In this document: one piece after another, positions 27,280 to 40,759 of the stretch
Position numbering within the stretch: the stretch's first letter is position 1
Layout: each line of letters starts with the position of its first letter
Source: Tillus elongatus
Lineage: Eukaryota > Arthropoda > Insecta > Coleoptera > Cleridae
DNA: 64,000 nucleotides
Assembly (NCBI GenBank): GCA_964006375.1
Contig: OZ023265.1
Span: 113,973,084 to 114,037,083, forward strand
Reading direction: 5' to 3'
The notes under the pieces: model-generated
What the model saw: the letters and a program-made list of their open reading frames with translations, nothing else
What the model was told of the DNA's origin: nothing
Database searches by the model: none
Position numbers and translations under genes: made by a program

Positions 27280-28700
27280 CCTGATTCAATTCAGCCTGCA
27301 GAAGAGCAGTGGTTGCTAAACAAATTTTCGCGCAAAAGCTCTACCAGACAAACTCACGCCGTACAAACAAGGACATATGTAAGCAGATAATCGATCACGC
27401 CAAAAATAACTTCCAACAATAAATAAGAGACAATGTCATTTCTTGTTCAAACAAAACGTATAGGATATTTCACGACCAGCACCTTTCCTGGTCTGGCTTC
27501 AAATGATGGAGTATTTGCTGTATCGTCATGAAAAAAGGCTGAGTTAATTACTCGATATGCCACCACTGACCCGCAGGGAAAGAGCACACCAGCTATTTTA
27601 GCCGTAAAGACAAAAAAAGGGAGAAATATCTTTCAGGCATTATACTGCTTAGCATTTACTGAAAAATTTGGCCAGCAAAGTGTCAGGACCCGATGAAATG
27701 CCAGCAATAGTTCTTTAAAAATGTGAGTGAACTGACTTCAATGTATGTCGCCTCTTTTCTATGTCATGTAAGATGATCTTATTTCCATCTTCTTGGAAAC
27801 AAGCTGAAATTAAGCATGTCCCAATAAAGGGAGACCAGTTCGATATGGGAAACTATCGAGCAAATTCCATTCTGTCAGTTTTCTGTAAAGTTATAGAAAA
27901 AGGGATGAATATACAGGCAAATCGGTCTAATTTCTCGAAAAATTTGGAGAAGTCATGTAATTTTATATATTTCTAAATCATTCGATTAGTTGGAATTAGC
28001 CTGACATGCGGTACTCCCCAGTAAACTTCATCAATGGATTGCCTTAGAAACAATGTGTGTGGGTTTCTTGTTTTTTTAAGAAGCGCTCCTTGCATGTTGT
28101 TGATTGTGTTTCATCAAATAAATCAGACATGAATGCAGGTGTTCTCCAGGGTCCCGTTTTGGGTTCCACACTTTTTCTGTGACATATAAATAGACTTTTG
28201 TTGAAAACCAACAGTCGAATCCACAGCTTTGCTGATGATATCACTTTTGGCAGTACGTTATCATCGACTTACCCAATATCTGATTTTAGCTACTCGTCAA
28301 CGAGAATTGAATTAGCTAACTCCCTAAATAATGACCTGTGTAAGATTTCTTGTTGGAGCCCTGCAAACCTGGTTATGTTTAATGCCTCAAAACATACAGA
28401 ATTGCATCTTATCTAGGAAAAGTCACACACAAGGCCTCTGGCGTCGCCGAAATATTGCCCAAAAATTCTACCCTCGCTACACTGTTGGACAAGACCTTCT
28501 CTGGCATTTGCATGTTTCAAACATTATAAAGACTGCAGGAAAAAAGTCGGGGTTTTTATTTTAGGTTAAGAGTTTGTTTTCATTACAGCAGCTTTCTATG
28601 CTGTATACAACACATACACGTCCACAGTTGAAATATTGTTTCCATGTCTGATATGGATTATAATTACATCTTGCACTTGTTGATCTTGATTACCTGGGAT
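27280..28700 (+). pseudogene. CR1/L2-like LINE ORF2 remnant, heavily decayed
   Basis: In order: DICKQIIDHAKNNFQQ and NVISCSNKTYRIFHD (linker), FPSSWKQAEIKHVPIKGDQF and MGNYRANSILSVFCKVIEKG (RT), AGVLQGPVLGSTLF, RIHSFADDITFGSTLSS (catalytic ADD retained), LNNDLCKISCWSPANLVMFN, LLWHLHVSNIIKTAGKKSGF. The arrangement matches the other CR1-like copies, but many stops and shifts interrupt it. Confidence 0.7.
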
Positions 28701-28709
28701 GGTGATATT

Positions 28710-29220
28710 AAATCCATAGGTAAACATTTAACATAACTTTATTATTTCACTAATTGATTAAACTTTATACACTAAATATCTATACGTGATACACTACACA
28801 TGACTCGAAAAGAATGTGAACAGATAAAGCTTGCCAGTGAGTTGTTCTTTTATCAGGTTATATATATAGTATTATATAGACTCAAAAATTTTAGAATATA
28901 AATTTTTATTTTATAGCTCCTGTTATTAGAATTAAACTGTATTACTGTTGTGTTTTTCTAATGAGTAGTTCTTCATTTCGATATTAGTATTTGCTTTGAA
29001 ACATGATGCCACTATATACGCTGGAAATACAAGGTTAAAAATTAAGGTACCTTGTTAAAGATGGCTGTAATAACATAAACATTTGGAACCTCTTGTCTTA
29101 AAATGTGCATAATGTTGGGTAATTTATAAGTTTATTTTGTGTAGTGTTATTTTATAATAAGCTTTGCAATTGTTTAAAAGTTGTTATTTTCTTTTTCCCT
29201 TAAAATAGCAGGGATTCTAT
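28710..29220. other. No gene seen
   Basis: AT-rich DNA without recognised repeats. Confidence 0.4.
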
Positions 29221-29221
29221 A

Positions 29222-29990
29222 TTGTTATTATTTCCACATCGTCAACACGTGTATGGCATCGGCGACAAAATGTCCCTTTTTCCATTAAACGTCGTAAAAA
29301 GTGTCAAAACTTATAAAACACAAGATTTGGGAACGAAATTTGTTTTGTCTGTCGGTCTGTATGTCTGTCTGTTAGCCACACTAACTTTAAAACGAATTGA
29401 GATATCGTCTTCAAATTAGGTATGCAGTTAGCACCCGACAAACGAACGATTCGGATAGTTTTTGGGTAAAATCACTCCAGGGGGTAGGGTATGAATGCGG
29501 GGTGGTTTGGTAAAAATTGACATTTTTTCGTTAAAACTCGAATAATACAACGTTTTAGGGCTTTTTCATTAGAAAACTCTCAATTCTATCAAACATCTAG
29601 TATTCTGTGCTGAAATTAAATTAGGAGTTGAGTGTGCGGGGGCGGAATATCGGTGACAAAAATTTCGAAATTTTTGTTGTGCAAAAACGACGTATAAAGT
29701 CTTAAAACATATAGAAAATTTGATTCTGGAACGAATTTTTTTTGTATGCCGGTCGGTTTATCGGCCTGTACATCTTCTGTCTGTTAGTAGAGCAATAATT
29801 TTTTAACGAATTGAGATATCATCTTCAAATTGGTATCCAGTTTGCACCTGGTAAAGAAACTCTTCGAAGTGTTTTTATGTAAGGTCGCCTCAGGTGGTAG
29901 GAGATAAATGAGGGGTGATTTGGCGAAACCTGACATTTTTCCGTTAAAGCTCGAGTAGAATAACGTTTCAGAGGTTTATGGGTACAGGAC
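29222..29990 (-). repeat. CAGA-type interspersed repeat, tandem dimer
   Basis: Opposite orientation to the 4440 copy. It starts at ATTTCCACATCGTCAACACG. Each unit carries a degenerate CTGTCTGTCGGTCTG run (near 29345 and 29798, so the unit is about 453 bp), TTTTTGGGTAAAATCACTCC or a variant, and GTTAAAACTCGAATAA-like words. Confidence 0.75.
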
Positions 29991-29999
29991 TACGAATAT

Positions 30000-30475
30000 T
30001 TTCTTTGTGGTGAACTCATCGAATCTAAATTCATTTTATTAGAATGTCTTTCTGAGGGGAGTATATTATCACAGCTATGTGGAAGTTATAAGTCAACTTG
30101 CAGCACTATTTGCATAAGTAATGGTGTAATAAAGCATATTCTAACCTATCTATCCTGGACAAAAAAGGACCAGGGTCACTGACTCTGGGGGTAGTGCCCA
30201 GCAGGCGTTAAGTGCTGGGATAGACCTTCCTCTTTTCTTTTCCGTTAGTTTTTGTGAACGTATCAGTGGTTTATACAGCATATAAGCTACTGTGAACAAA
30301 AACTTTTAACAAGTAACAAGACCCCATGCTTTTTTGCTGCTACATTTGCAATGTTCTAATGCCAGCAAATGTATCCCGCAACAGTTATACCCAATGTAAA
30401 GCGTGGAGATTTTTTTGCAGTATTTTGCAAGCCATCTGAACATTCGGGCCCTGTAAGTCACTCTTCCTAAAAAAG
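30000..30475. other. No gene seen
   Basis: Nothing supported beyond AT-rich DNA between a CAGA repeat and a LINE remnant. Confidence 0.35.
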
Positions 30476-30477
30476 AG

Positions 30478-32160
30478 TCAATTATGTATTTTTAGGGCCT
30501 TAAACATTATTACATTTTCAAGGCTCCGGCTGATAATCTTAAACAGGTCATCATTTGGGGACTTGGCTATTTCGACCCCCATTAATGGGCGGCTAGACAC
30601 AAATATTGGTTGAGTCGATGATAATGTGTTGCGAAGAATACTATCAGCAGCTAAGTTGTAGATCAGATTGTTGGTTGTTAACGGAAGGTCATTTATAGGT
30701 AGAATAAAAAGTGTGTCACTTAAAGCGGAACACTGTGGTACCCGCATTTATTTTTGGCTTATCTGATGAAACACCGTCGTGAACAACATGCAAGGTGCAC
30801 ACCTTTAGAATATCAGATATTCACAAACGTAGTTCCTAAGGCAATCCGTTTGTCGAAAGTTTATTAAGGAGTGCCGCATGCCAGACCCCATTGAATGTTT
30901 TAGAGATATAAAGTAAATTTGCCTGAATTTATCAAAATTTTTCTAGAGCAGATCTCCAAAGATGAGTAACTGATGTCAGAATATCGCTAGTAGATCGTAT
31001 TTAATGAAAGTCCTATTGACGATCACCTGGGATGTTTGATTTTTAAAAGCATTTTATTGGGTCTGCATTGATAACTTTTCCATAAGTTTAGACAAAACAA
31101 ATAGAATTAGGATTGGATGATAGTTCTTCACATTCACCTCCATTTTAGAGGATACCAGAAAGAGGCGACATAAAGTTGGAGTTAGTTCGGGAGCAGAAAT
31201 TGTCAAGCTATTGGGACTCCATTGAGTACTAATAATCAAATAACGAAGATTGAGCATCTTGGAGTACTTTACTGTAGTTGGTTTTCATGACACTTCATCC
31301 CACACCTATAGGGAATATACGTACTAAAATAATGTAGTCGCTGGCTCCCACTTTGTAAAATTATTATGTGTGGCCTTAGTGTAAAATGAATATGGCCCAC
31401 AGATTCAACACTTATATTCTTATTCTCCACTCCGTACCTATTTACACGTGCCCTGTGGTTATCAAGTTTTGACATTTAGTAAGCTAGGTATATGTACATG
31501 TGAGTTTTTTAAGTGTTAGAAGGAGATATCTCGATGACAGGGATCATATTTGAGTGGTGGGGGATAACTTTAGATTACTAAATAGGGTGGTGTACATTTT
31601 TATCAAAATTCGAATCTACGTAAAAACTAGGTATGTGTGCAAAAAAACAATTAAATACTCTTTCGGTTACGGAATTTTAATTTATTACCTAGCTTCCATA
31701 GTATGTCTTTTCTTCCAGCTTCTAAATTAGGGAGTCTGGTGCAGGGCAGATTGCTACGGACGTAGGCGCACACGCCTCCATGCAATCTAAAAGAAGTAAG
31801 GAGCTCATACCCCGGGAAATTAAGGTGATTAGTGGCTGTTTTGGCACTGATTTGAGTTTCGGTGAGGAAGGGTAGTTGGGGCATATTAGCTTGGAGGAAA
31901 TGGTGGACGGAGTTTAGGTTAGAATTTAGGCCACATATATTCAAGAAGGATATTGTAAATCTCGATGCTGGCGCCCCCTATACACCCCTCTCCCGGAGAT
32001 CCGAATGGAGGGGTATTTTACTTCCGGAATCTTTTGTACAAGGAGGAGCCATCATCGTTTTTGTTTATAAGGGAAACCGACTCATACACAGAACCGTCCG
32101 TTGGGACTTCACCAGCCCCTTGATGTAAGGGGTGGTACCTCCTCGGGCGTGACAAAAATC
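30478..32160 (-). pseudogene. CR1/L2-like LINE: ORF2 start through RT, decayed
   Basis: Read leftward, 32160-31945 resembles the inter-ORF region. 31944-31651 gives the endonuclease N-terminus (MNICGLNSNLNSVHHFLQAN, FLTETQISAKTATNHLNFPG, GGVCAYVRSNLP), as in APE-type LINE endonucleases. After an unassigned stretch (31640-31270) the RT begins: SAPELTPTLCRLFLVSS, NYHPILILFVLSKLMEKLS, SQVIV-like residues, then VPQCSALSDTLFILPINDL, and AADSILRNTLSS at the catalytic position (YADDS lost). Stops interrupt throughout. Confidence 0.65.
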
Positions 32161-32249
32161 TTTTACTATCACGTAAAGGAAAATTACACTACCACCTACC
32201 GTTAAAATACAAAAAAATTATTAATATTTAACTTTCAACCTATTTATTG

Positions 32250-32660
32250 CCTGTCATGCGTGGCAAAGTGTCCGACATGTCCCCTTTCAACTTCCAAACA
32301 CTTTCTCTTTTTTTTAAAATTAATCCCGTACTACTAGGTGTCACTCATAAGCAGCCAAAGCGGATTCTGTTTTTCATATACTCTGGAGTTGTAGGTACAA
32401 TTTCCATCACTTTGTCTTTTACTAAACTTTAAAACAAATAATCAAAGGGGATAAAATCCCGGGATCTAGCAGGGCAGTTGACCGGACCTGCTTGACCAAT
32501 CCACCTTTCTTCAAATATTCCATTCAACCGATTACGAGCCTGTATCGCCTATCACCTGTTGAAATCGCATTTGTGAGTATATGTTTTGGTTTAATAACCA
32601 AGGTAGTTGGTTTCTAAAAAAATTGTGTACATTTTTTTATTAAATGCTCTTTAAAGAAAT
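32250..32660 (-). pseudogene. Tc1/mariner-superfamily transposase remnant
   Basis: The minus strand gives RWIGQAGPVNCPARSRDFIP (family pattern WIGRGGP...ARSPDLTP), then VKDKVMEIVPTTPEYMKNRI. The Asp expected in SPD is present in SRDF. A 300-bp segment aligns by eye with 45080-45420. The N-terminal half and the ends are not identifiable. Confidence 0.65.
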
Positions 32661-32929
32661 GCGGGCATATGACGATATCTCCTTTTATACCACACCAGAC
32701 GTTAATTGACCCTGGATGTTGATTTGACACAGTTTTTATACAGTGGGGATTTTCCGCCGCTCAATAGCGCATATTGTGTCTATTTACCTTAAAAGACAAA
32801 AAACGCACACACAGTAAATTACCACATAGCTGTGGTAAATAACTCTTCTTAGAAAGACGTTCTCATGAAATTAATTTAGGGTCCATGACTTCACCATAAA
32901 AAATATTGGTACTCCTGTACCCATAATAC

Positions 32930-33390
32930 ACACTGTATACCAAATTTGAAGATGATTTTTTAATTCGTTCGAAAGTTGTTGCGCCTACTAACAGACAGAC
33001 GTACCGACAGAAGGACAGACAGAAAAAAAGTTCCAGAATTAAGTTTTCTATATGTTTTGAGACTTTTTGCGCCGTATCAGCAAAAAAAAAACATTCGAAA
33101 TATCTGTCACCGATATTTTACCCCCACACATTCTACCACTAATTAATTTCAGCAGTTTTAACAACAACAAAATAGTAAATTTTTACCAAATCACCCCCCA
33201 TTCATCCCCTACCCCCTGATGCGATTTTACCCAAAAAAAAATCCGAACCGTTCTTTTGGTGGGTGCCAACTGTATACCAAATTTGAAGACGACACCTCAA
33301 TTCGTTCTAAAGTTATCGTGACTACTAACAGACAGACATACAGACTGGCAGATAGACAGGCAAAAAATGTTCGATTCCAAATCATGTTTT
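32930..33390 (+). repeat. CAGA-type interspersed repeat, shortened dimer
   Basis: Two CAGACAGACGTACCGACAG-like runs near 33000 and 33330 are about 330 bases apart, with AAATCACCCCCCATTCATCC and CCAAATTTGAAGACGACACC between. The unit is about 100 bases shorter than elsewhere. Confidence 0.7.
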
Positions 33391-33399
33391 GACACGAAA

Positions 33400-34430
33400 T
33401 AATCAGTAATGTACTTTAAATGTAAATTAAGGCAAATTAATATTCAAACCTAGTCAAATTGGATTTCACTGAAATAGTCATATTTTGATCATAGTTTTAT
33501 TTTATTGCTTGACACATAGAGCAATCGAAAAGTAGGAATAAGCGAACTGTAGACAGCATAAGGAGTAACAAAAAATATTCCTTTTCAACTACAAATACAA
33601 AGGGAAACATAGATCAAAAACGATTCTAAAGGAATCTGACAGTTATCTGCATTTAAAACCAGGCGGTTCGTGAATGCGAGCATGACTTTTCATAAAAATT
33701 TAAAAATCATATATCAGGTAGAATGTGCTACAAGAAGCGAAAAGGCATTTAAAAAAATAACAAATCTAAATTTTTATATTGTTGCCTAAAGCAGGTATTT
33801 GTGTGTGAATAATCTCATTGTGAAGTTTTCGCTCGGAATAAGTCCCCCTTACCACTTATCCCACTCCCACGCCAAAGTTCGGTAATGTTATCTCTGTCTT
33901 ACACCTGAATAAGCAGCATCATCTTCTGCAATATTATTTTCGTTACTTCTGATGCATATAACGTGTACGTGGATTTGGCATAACCGTTTATTTATGCCTC
34001 CGTACAAAATACAAGCTAGACATCTGGAGAAATTATACTACTGAAGTATTCATTGTATGTAACAATTGTTTTCTCAGCATAACAATGAGAAGGTATTGGA
34101 TTTAACACAGCTCCGTTATCCAATTTCATCTATTATTTGGGAAGAAATACAAATTACCTAGAAGGCAGATCACTTACGTTGTGTTAATGAATTACTCACG
34201 TTTCATTTGGTGAAGGCTGCTCAAAACTGAATACTTTAAGTTGATTAACACGAATATTTTTAGTTTCTAACTTAAAATGAAATAGGCGCTAGGAGTTAGC
34301 TAGAAAATGTGTAAATTACTGATAATATAATGATTAATATTATTAATATTATGAATATTATTAATATTATTAATACTATTATTATTATTAATATTATTAA
34401 TATTATTAATATTATTAATATTAATAATAT
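33400..34430. other. No gene seen; (ATT)-rich tract at 34322-34430
   Basis: Unique-looking AT-rich DNA. 34322-34430 is an interrupted run of AATATT and ATT units. Nothing coding. Confidence 0.45.
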
Positions 34431-34431
34431 A

Positions 34432-34520
34432 TTATGTCTTCGGAAATATGTCTGCCTGGAGGACATTTTAAAAATCTAATGCTCTAAGAGAAACAAGGAT
34501 TCGTAGCGAACTGTTTAACA
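34432..34520 (-). pseudogene. Possible LINE C-terminal fragment
   Basis: The minus strand reads LVSLRALDF, a stop, then NVLQADIFPKT, similar in spacing to the PRTSRLWNSLPA.VFP ending of the CR1-like LINEs in this window. Short and weak. Confidence 0.25.
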
Positions 34521-34554
34521 TATAAGTAATTTGACAGTAGAAACCTGCATTTTA

Positions 34555-34621
34555 GTAAATTTTCTTTAAAAAAACTCACTAATGAAGAGATCCCGACTTT
34601 GGAATTTTGAAAAATTTTCAA
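34555..34621 (+). repeat. Modular repeat outer half, truncated
   Basis: GTAAATTTTCTTTAAAAAAA, TAATGAAGAGATCCCGACTT and TTTTGAAAAATTTTCAAA match the start of the outer half. It stops where the Penelope-like element begins. The matching inner half resumes after the (TA)n at 35239. Confidence 0.65.
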
Positions 34622-35610
<989 letters not shown>

Positions 35611-35844
35611 TTATAATTAATTAAATCTGGTTCAAGAAAGTTAAAACATAAAAATTGATTGATCAGAATGTGAGTAAAAAATGCTACAAGGAATGACTAG
35701 CAAGCTCCTAGATATGTGTCTAAGTCGTTATTTTCCTTGATTTCCTTAAAATATGAGCAAAAAATCCATGGTAAATCAAAATGATTTTATGTAAATTGTA
35801 AAACGTTGATTTAACATGTATTATGAGATATACCTGCTAGTAAA

Positions 35845-35965
35845 TACATATCGAGCGTAGCTCAGTGGTCTAATTCCCTGTACATCGTATAATCGACTCC
35901 TCCATGACGAGTTATAATCCTAGCTGGTGACTTTACTTTTTATCAATTCTTTTTTAGTCTCATCT
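35845..35965 (+). mobile_element. tRNA-like SINE head (family C)
   Basis: GAGCGTAGCTCAGTGGTCTA is an A-box-like D-arm sequence. GACGAGTTATAATCCTAGCT, about 50 bases on, is a damaged B box. The stem pairing is too poor for a functional tRNA. Confidence 0.45.
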
Positions 35966-36177
35966 CCATTTACAGTTATCTAATCAGATTGTTGTTATTC
36001 CGATGAATTTTTTAGAGAGTTTTTGTATACAGAATAATTTGATAATGAGATGAAAGCTTTAAGATGTAATTCAATTTAAATAGCATATCTGGTTGTATAT
36101 TCTTGCCCTAACTTAGTCAAACCGTTCCATATTTAATACAGTCGTAGACTTTTCCGTGGCTTCACAAGTGCTTGTTT

Positions 36178-36297
36178 TGGTGAATTTTCTTTAAAAAAAA
36201 TCATTAACGAGGAGATCCCGAATTTTGAATGTAGAAAAAATTTCTTCAAATGAGCGCGAAGTAGGCCCATACCCAGGGTCAGTTTCAATTATATATA
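36178..36297 (+). repeat. Modular repeat outer half, solitary
   Basis: GGTGAATTTTCTTTAAAAAA, AACGAGGAGATCCCGAATTT, AATGAGCGCGAAGTAGGCCC and CAGGGTCAGTTTCAAT, ending in a very short TATATATTA instead of a long array. Confidence 0.75.
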
Positions 36298-36299
36298 TT

Positions 36300-37738
36300 A
36301 CGTATGAACGACACAAGTAGGTTTAATTGTAAAATTCCAATTCAAATTCTGGACGATCAAACTCGGGAAAGTAACTTCTCTTTTAAAGACACCATCCTTA
36401 CTTCTGCACACCCCCAAATACCCACCATGCACACACGCAACTCCACCCACACGCACGCACAATTGTTCACTCACACACTCATTCATCCATTTTCGTCGAT
36501 TTTTTTTATAAGCATTTAAGTCTAGTTAATATGGGTGTAACAAACACATTTTGAAACGATTGGATACGTAATTTATCACACGACCTAAATGTCTACATTA
36601 TGCACACTGCCTTTGGTGCTGTCCACGTTAGACCCTAGACATAAGTTTTTTCATTTTGTGAAAGTTTTGCATTACATAATCTTTAACCTTTTTCTTAAAC
36701 TTGCAATTTGGTTTTATACGTATATAATATACTACTGCTCTTTATATTTTGTTTTAAATTTGAATACTATTTTGTAATTTGTTTTATCAGTTGGAAATTA
36801 TGTAACAATCTTTCTTGATTCCAGACTTATAAATCGACATAACATTGACTTCCGGCCTGCAACTATTTTTAAATGGATAATTTTATGTGCCCTGTAAATA
36901 TTATAACAATGGTAGGTATAAGTTCAATTTTGTCATTCAAACCACAGATGAAGATGTACCTGGTTCCTAGTTAGGATGTCATCCAGCGAAACTTTTCTGA
37001 GAAGGAGAAGACCATTTGTGGCAAACAAAGATATATTTGAATATAAAAACATTAATTTTAAAAAATAAGGCTATCCTTTAAATCAATAAAATATGTTTTT
37101 TCATTCAAACGTTGAGTATTTTCTGGAAATAACCACTTGTTTAAACCAGAAAGGTTTTAAACTCAAAGAAATTATTTGTTTAAATTTATAAAAAGACATT
37201 TCATGTAAAACATTTATATACTCAAATCAAAATACATTTATTTAAGAAAGAAATAATATTGTTTCATTGTAGATAATATAGTTTCTCAGTAAAGTACGGT
37301 ATATTTTCCTGAAATAGATATTAGTTTAGAAAAATATATATAAATATTTCCATTAAGGGCTCCAGTTAGTATATTCAAAAATAAAAATATTTAATAATAG
37401 TAAAATTATTTTGTCTAAACTATTTATATCAGGTATAATACTCCTAGTTTAAAAGCTTTAATTGTTTCGCCTTCCAACGTAGATAAGTTAATCCCAATAA
37501 GGAAAAATTTGTCTGAAAGAAGTGTGCAAAAGTTAAGAACACAGATTTTTTGAAAGCAGTAATCATTTCTTTCGCCGTATACAAAGCACAAATTTATTTG
37601 ATCTAAAGAAGATTCATTTAAATCTCGTAATCCCTTTTCTCTGTGTATGTCAGGTTTTCTAGATAAGATGTATTTACCTGTTTTTTGAGGCATTAAACGT
37701 AAGTATATAAACACCAGATTACTAAGATTTCTTTAAAA
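36300..37738. other. No recognised gene; unidentified 96-codon frame at 37424-37714 (minus)
   Basis: AT-rich DNA. The minus-strand frame MFIYLRLMPQKTGKYILS... at 37714-37424 is uninterrupted, but I recognise no domain and its neighbours give no clue. It could be chance or a relic of an unknown element. Confidence 0.3.
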
Positions 37739-37739
37739 A

Positions 37740-38694
37740 CACAGTCTAATCCACGACAGGCAATATGGATTCCGTCAGCGCAGATCAACTGCCGACCTCC
37801 TTTCCTTTGTCACCCATTTTTAGAACAAGTCTATGGAACTACACGGTGAATCCCAGATTGTCGCTCTAGACATATCCAAAGCATTCGACTAGGTCTGGCA
37901 CGCAGAGCTGCTTAATAAACTTCCGGCCTATGGCCTACCACCAAAACTATGTACCTGGACAGCAAGTTTCCTCTCCAACCGAAGCATTACTGTTGTCGTG
38001 GATGGTCATTCCTCTAAACTGTATCCAATTAATGCAAGAGTTCCTCAAGCTTCAGCTTTAGCCCCTACTTTGTTTCTTGTCCACATCAATGACCTCCTCT
38101 CTAGCACATCCAACCCAGTTCACAGTTACGCGGACAACAGCACCCTCCACTCAAATATATAATATTCTAAGCCTGTCTCTAGCCCAATTATATGAGAATC
38201 GCAGACTCATGGAGGGTTCTGTCTCCGTGGATCTCCAAAAAATATTAGACTGGGAAAGTAGAAGTCTTGTACAATTCAACCCCACCAAATCTCAGTCTTG
38301 CTTTCTTTCTCATAAGAGATACTCCAGCCCTAGAACCATCATAATGAACAACCAAGTTATTCAAAGTAATGAGTCCTTTTCACTTGTTGGCATTTCTATG
38401 GATCGAAATCTCAATTGGCACCAACATGTCACATCAATTGCAGAAGCGGCTGCTAAGAAATTAGGTTTCCTCTTCCGGGCTCGCAAATACTTCTCACCAG
38501 CTAATCTCTATACCTTATATACTTCACAAATAAGACCAAACCTTGAATACTGCTCCCACATCTGGGATGCTGCTGCCGCTTCTACACTCGCTATCCTGGA
38601 CTCCATTCAGAAGAGAGCTATACGTCTCATCGGTGACCCTACCCTCACCCAAAGGCAGCCATCCCTTGCCCACCGACGTGCCGTTGGTGACCTC

Positions 38695-38785
<91 letters not shown>

Positions 38786-39090
38786 GCACGGGCACTGCTC
38801 AGACCCGATGCTCCCAACATATCTACCAGGGGAACAGGGTGAATGCACTATTTTACTGTCCAGGTCACCAGACATAGAACATCTTGTTATTCCCGCTCTT
38901 TTGTCTCGAGGACTACCATTTTGTGGAATTCCTTGCCGGCAAATGTTTTTCCTTCTCCCCTGAACCTCCAAACCGTCAAGTCCAGAATTAACAAGTTGCC
39001 TCTTTCCTCCTTGTCGACACCCACGGTACGATAGTATTTAGGCTGTAAACCCTCGTGGTGTGTCGTTAAAATGAAAAAAAGCATTGTAAA
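37740..39090 (+). pseudogene. CR1/L2-like LINE ORF2, 5'-truncated, with internal (TA)n
   Basis: Same family as 11250-12665 and very similar to it. HDRQYGFRQRRSTADLLSF, a TAG stop in place of the W-N-K region, ALDISKAFD then a second TAG, LCTWTASFLSNRSITVVVDG, INARVPQASALAPTLFLVHI. The catalytic motif reads SYADNS, so the second Asp is lost. Then ESFSLVGISMDRNLNWHQHV, LGFLFRARKYFSPANLYTLY, NLEYCSHIWDAAAASTLAIL and [17 protein letters not shown]. After AVGDLCL the frame enters (TA)n at 38699-38783, then resumes at [12 protein letters not shown] sequence and ends with [12 protein letters not shown]. The 3' end is A-rich near 39080. Confidence 0.85.
38699..38783. repeat. (TA)n array, about 85 bp, inside LINE coding sequence
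   Basis: It lies between GGTGACCTCTGTC and TATCTGCACGGGCACTGCTC. The paralogous LINE at 11580-11612 has only a short TTTTATAGATATC there, so the array is specific to this copy. Confidence 0.95.
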
Positions 39091-39116
39091 TTATAATTTG
39101 TAAGCAAAAAATCTGC

Positions 39117-39330
39117 GTATAGAGCAGTCTGCGAAGCCGAGTTGGCGCAGGCGAATAGGCCGACGAATTCGCACTATAAGTTGGCGGGTTCGTGTCCTGA
39201 ATGCATAACAGTCGGTTTTTCCACTCAAATGTGAAATAACCGGTGTTTGATAATTTATGTGTGGTTTCCATATGTATGTAAGTTCCCCTTCGTACAAGTC
39301 TAAGACTTTAGGATGCGGAGTTTACTATTG
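39117..39330 (+). mobile_element. tRNA-like SINE (family D)
   Basis: GAAGCCGAGTTGGCGCAGGC resembles a tRNA A box and GGCGGGTTCGTGTCCTGAAT a B box about 55 bases later. A body of about 120 bases follows. It sits just after the 3' end of the LINE copy. The 3' boundary is a guess. Confidence 0.5.
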
Positions 39331-39403
39331 TGTTACTATTATTACCATTGATATTATTATTAATAATTTACATATTTGCTTAACTTTCTTAAGTTTCCAA
39401 CCA

Positions 39404-39842
<439 letters not shown>

Positions 39843-39849
39843 ACTTTTG

Positions 39850-40555
39850 CCATTTACGAGATTCCTATACTTTATAGTAGACAATCCCAAATCGGGACCT
39901 GTATACCGAGACATAGTTTTTCTATATTTGCATAATGTACAGCAGTATCCACAAAAAGTTGCTCAATTTAAAATTTAGTAAACAAGTAGCTAAATTATAC
40001 GTATATCTACTTACTCACTTAGTAAATAGTTTTAGTGTGCATTCATCTCTCTTTATTTGTACGTGTTTAGGTGTTCTACGGTACATAATTAAATGGAATA
40101 ATTATATGGTATTTATTGCAAAGCAGCAATTATAAATGACTAAGTGCTTACTGAAAATTGTTATAACACGTAATTAATTTAACACAAAAACTGAGCAAGG
40201 ACTCCAAATAATAGTTTTCCCAGTAAACAATATAAATAAGCCGCAGTAATTTGCTTTAAATAAATGGCTTAAATGTTAAATAATAACTACAGAATGATTC
40301 AATTAGCAGCCTGCTAAAACCTTAACAGACACTGTTCGTTTTAGATGTAACTTTGAAACTAACAACGTCGGCTGAAAATGATTATTACACATAAAATGTT
40401 CTGAAATAGATTCGAACTCTACAAGAAGTAGGTCCCCTGATTATCAGACGAGAACCTTATTACTACAATCGTTCACTGAAAAAACGCTACTTTTCTTCTA
40501 CATTTGATTTTTCTTTAATTTATTTATTGGCTGTGGCATCTGTGGCAATTAGCGA
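39850..40555. other. No gene seen
   Basis: AT-rich. A weak tRNA-like B-box complement near 40410 (AGATTCGAACTCTAC, minus strand) has no convincing partner. Confidence 0.35.
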
Positions 40556-40559
40556 AATT

Positions 40560-40650
40560 CACCGATTTTATGTATTTTAATTTTGCAGACAAGGTCAAGT
40601 TTTCGTTGGCCCGCCCGGGAATCGAACCCGGGACCTCTCGCTTTAGCTCC
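40560..40650 (-). mobile_element. tRNA-derived SINE fragment (family E), 3' half of the head
   Basis: The minus strand reads GCGAGAGGTCCCGGGTTCGA then TTCCCGGGCGGGCCAACG, a perfect T-arm with consensus B box. The A-box half is missing because the sequence changes to AT-rich DNA and a (TA)n array on that side. Downstream words (AACGAAAACTTGACC) look like SINE body. Confidence 0.55.
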
Positions 40651-40678
40651 TAAAGGTACAACTTTTAATAATTCTTTT

Positions 40679-40683
<5 letters not shown>

Positions 40684-40748
<65 letters not shown>

Positions 40749-40759
40749 ATATATATATT
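40684..40759. repeat. (TA)n array, about 76 bp
   Basis: Pure TA run with one ATTATT break near its right end, about 35 bases from the family E SINE fragment. Confidence 0.95.

Noticed and set aside
35845..35965. Functional tRNA gene
   Set aside because: The T-arm is damaged (GAGTTATAATCC) and cloverleaf stems fail, so it is a SINE head or pseudogene.
36298..36519. Overlapping 62- and 71-codon frames with Thr/His runs
   Set aside because: They come from a short ACAC/ACGC-rich stretch, with no domain and no conserved context.
38077..38877. 266-codon frame as an intact reverse transcriptase
   Set aside because: It begins in a shifted frame, the upstream RT contains stops and a lost catalytic Asp, and it enters (TA)n before its true end.
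40400..40470. tRNA gene on the minus strand near AGATTCGAACTC
   Set aside because: There is no convincing acceptor or D-arm pairing and only a B-box-like word.
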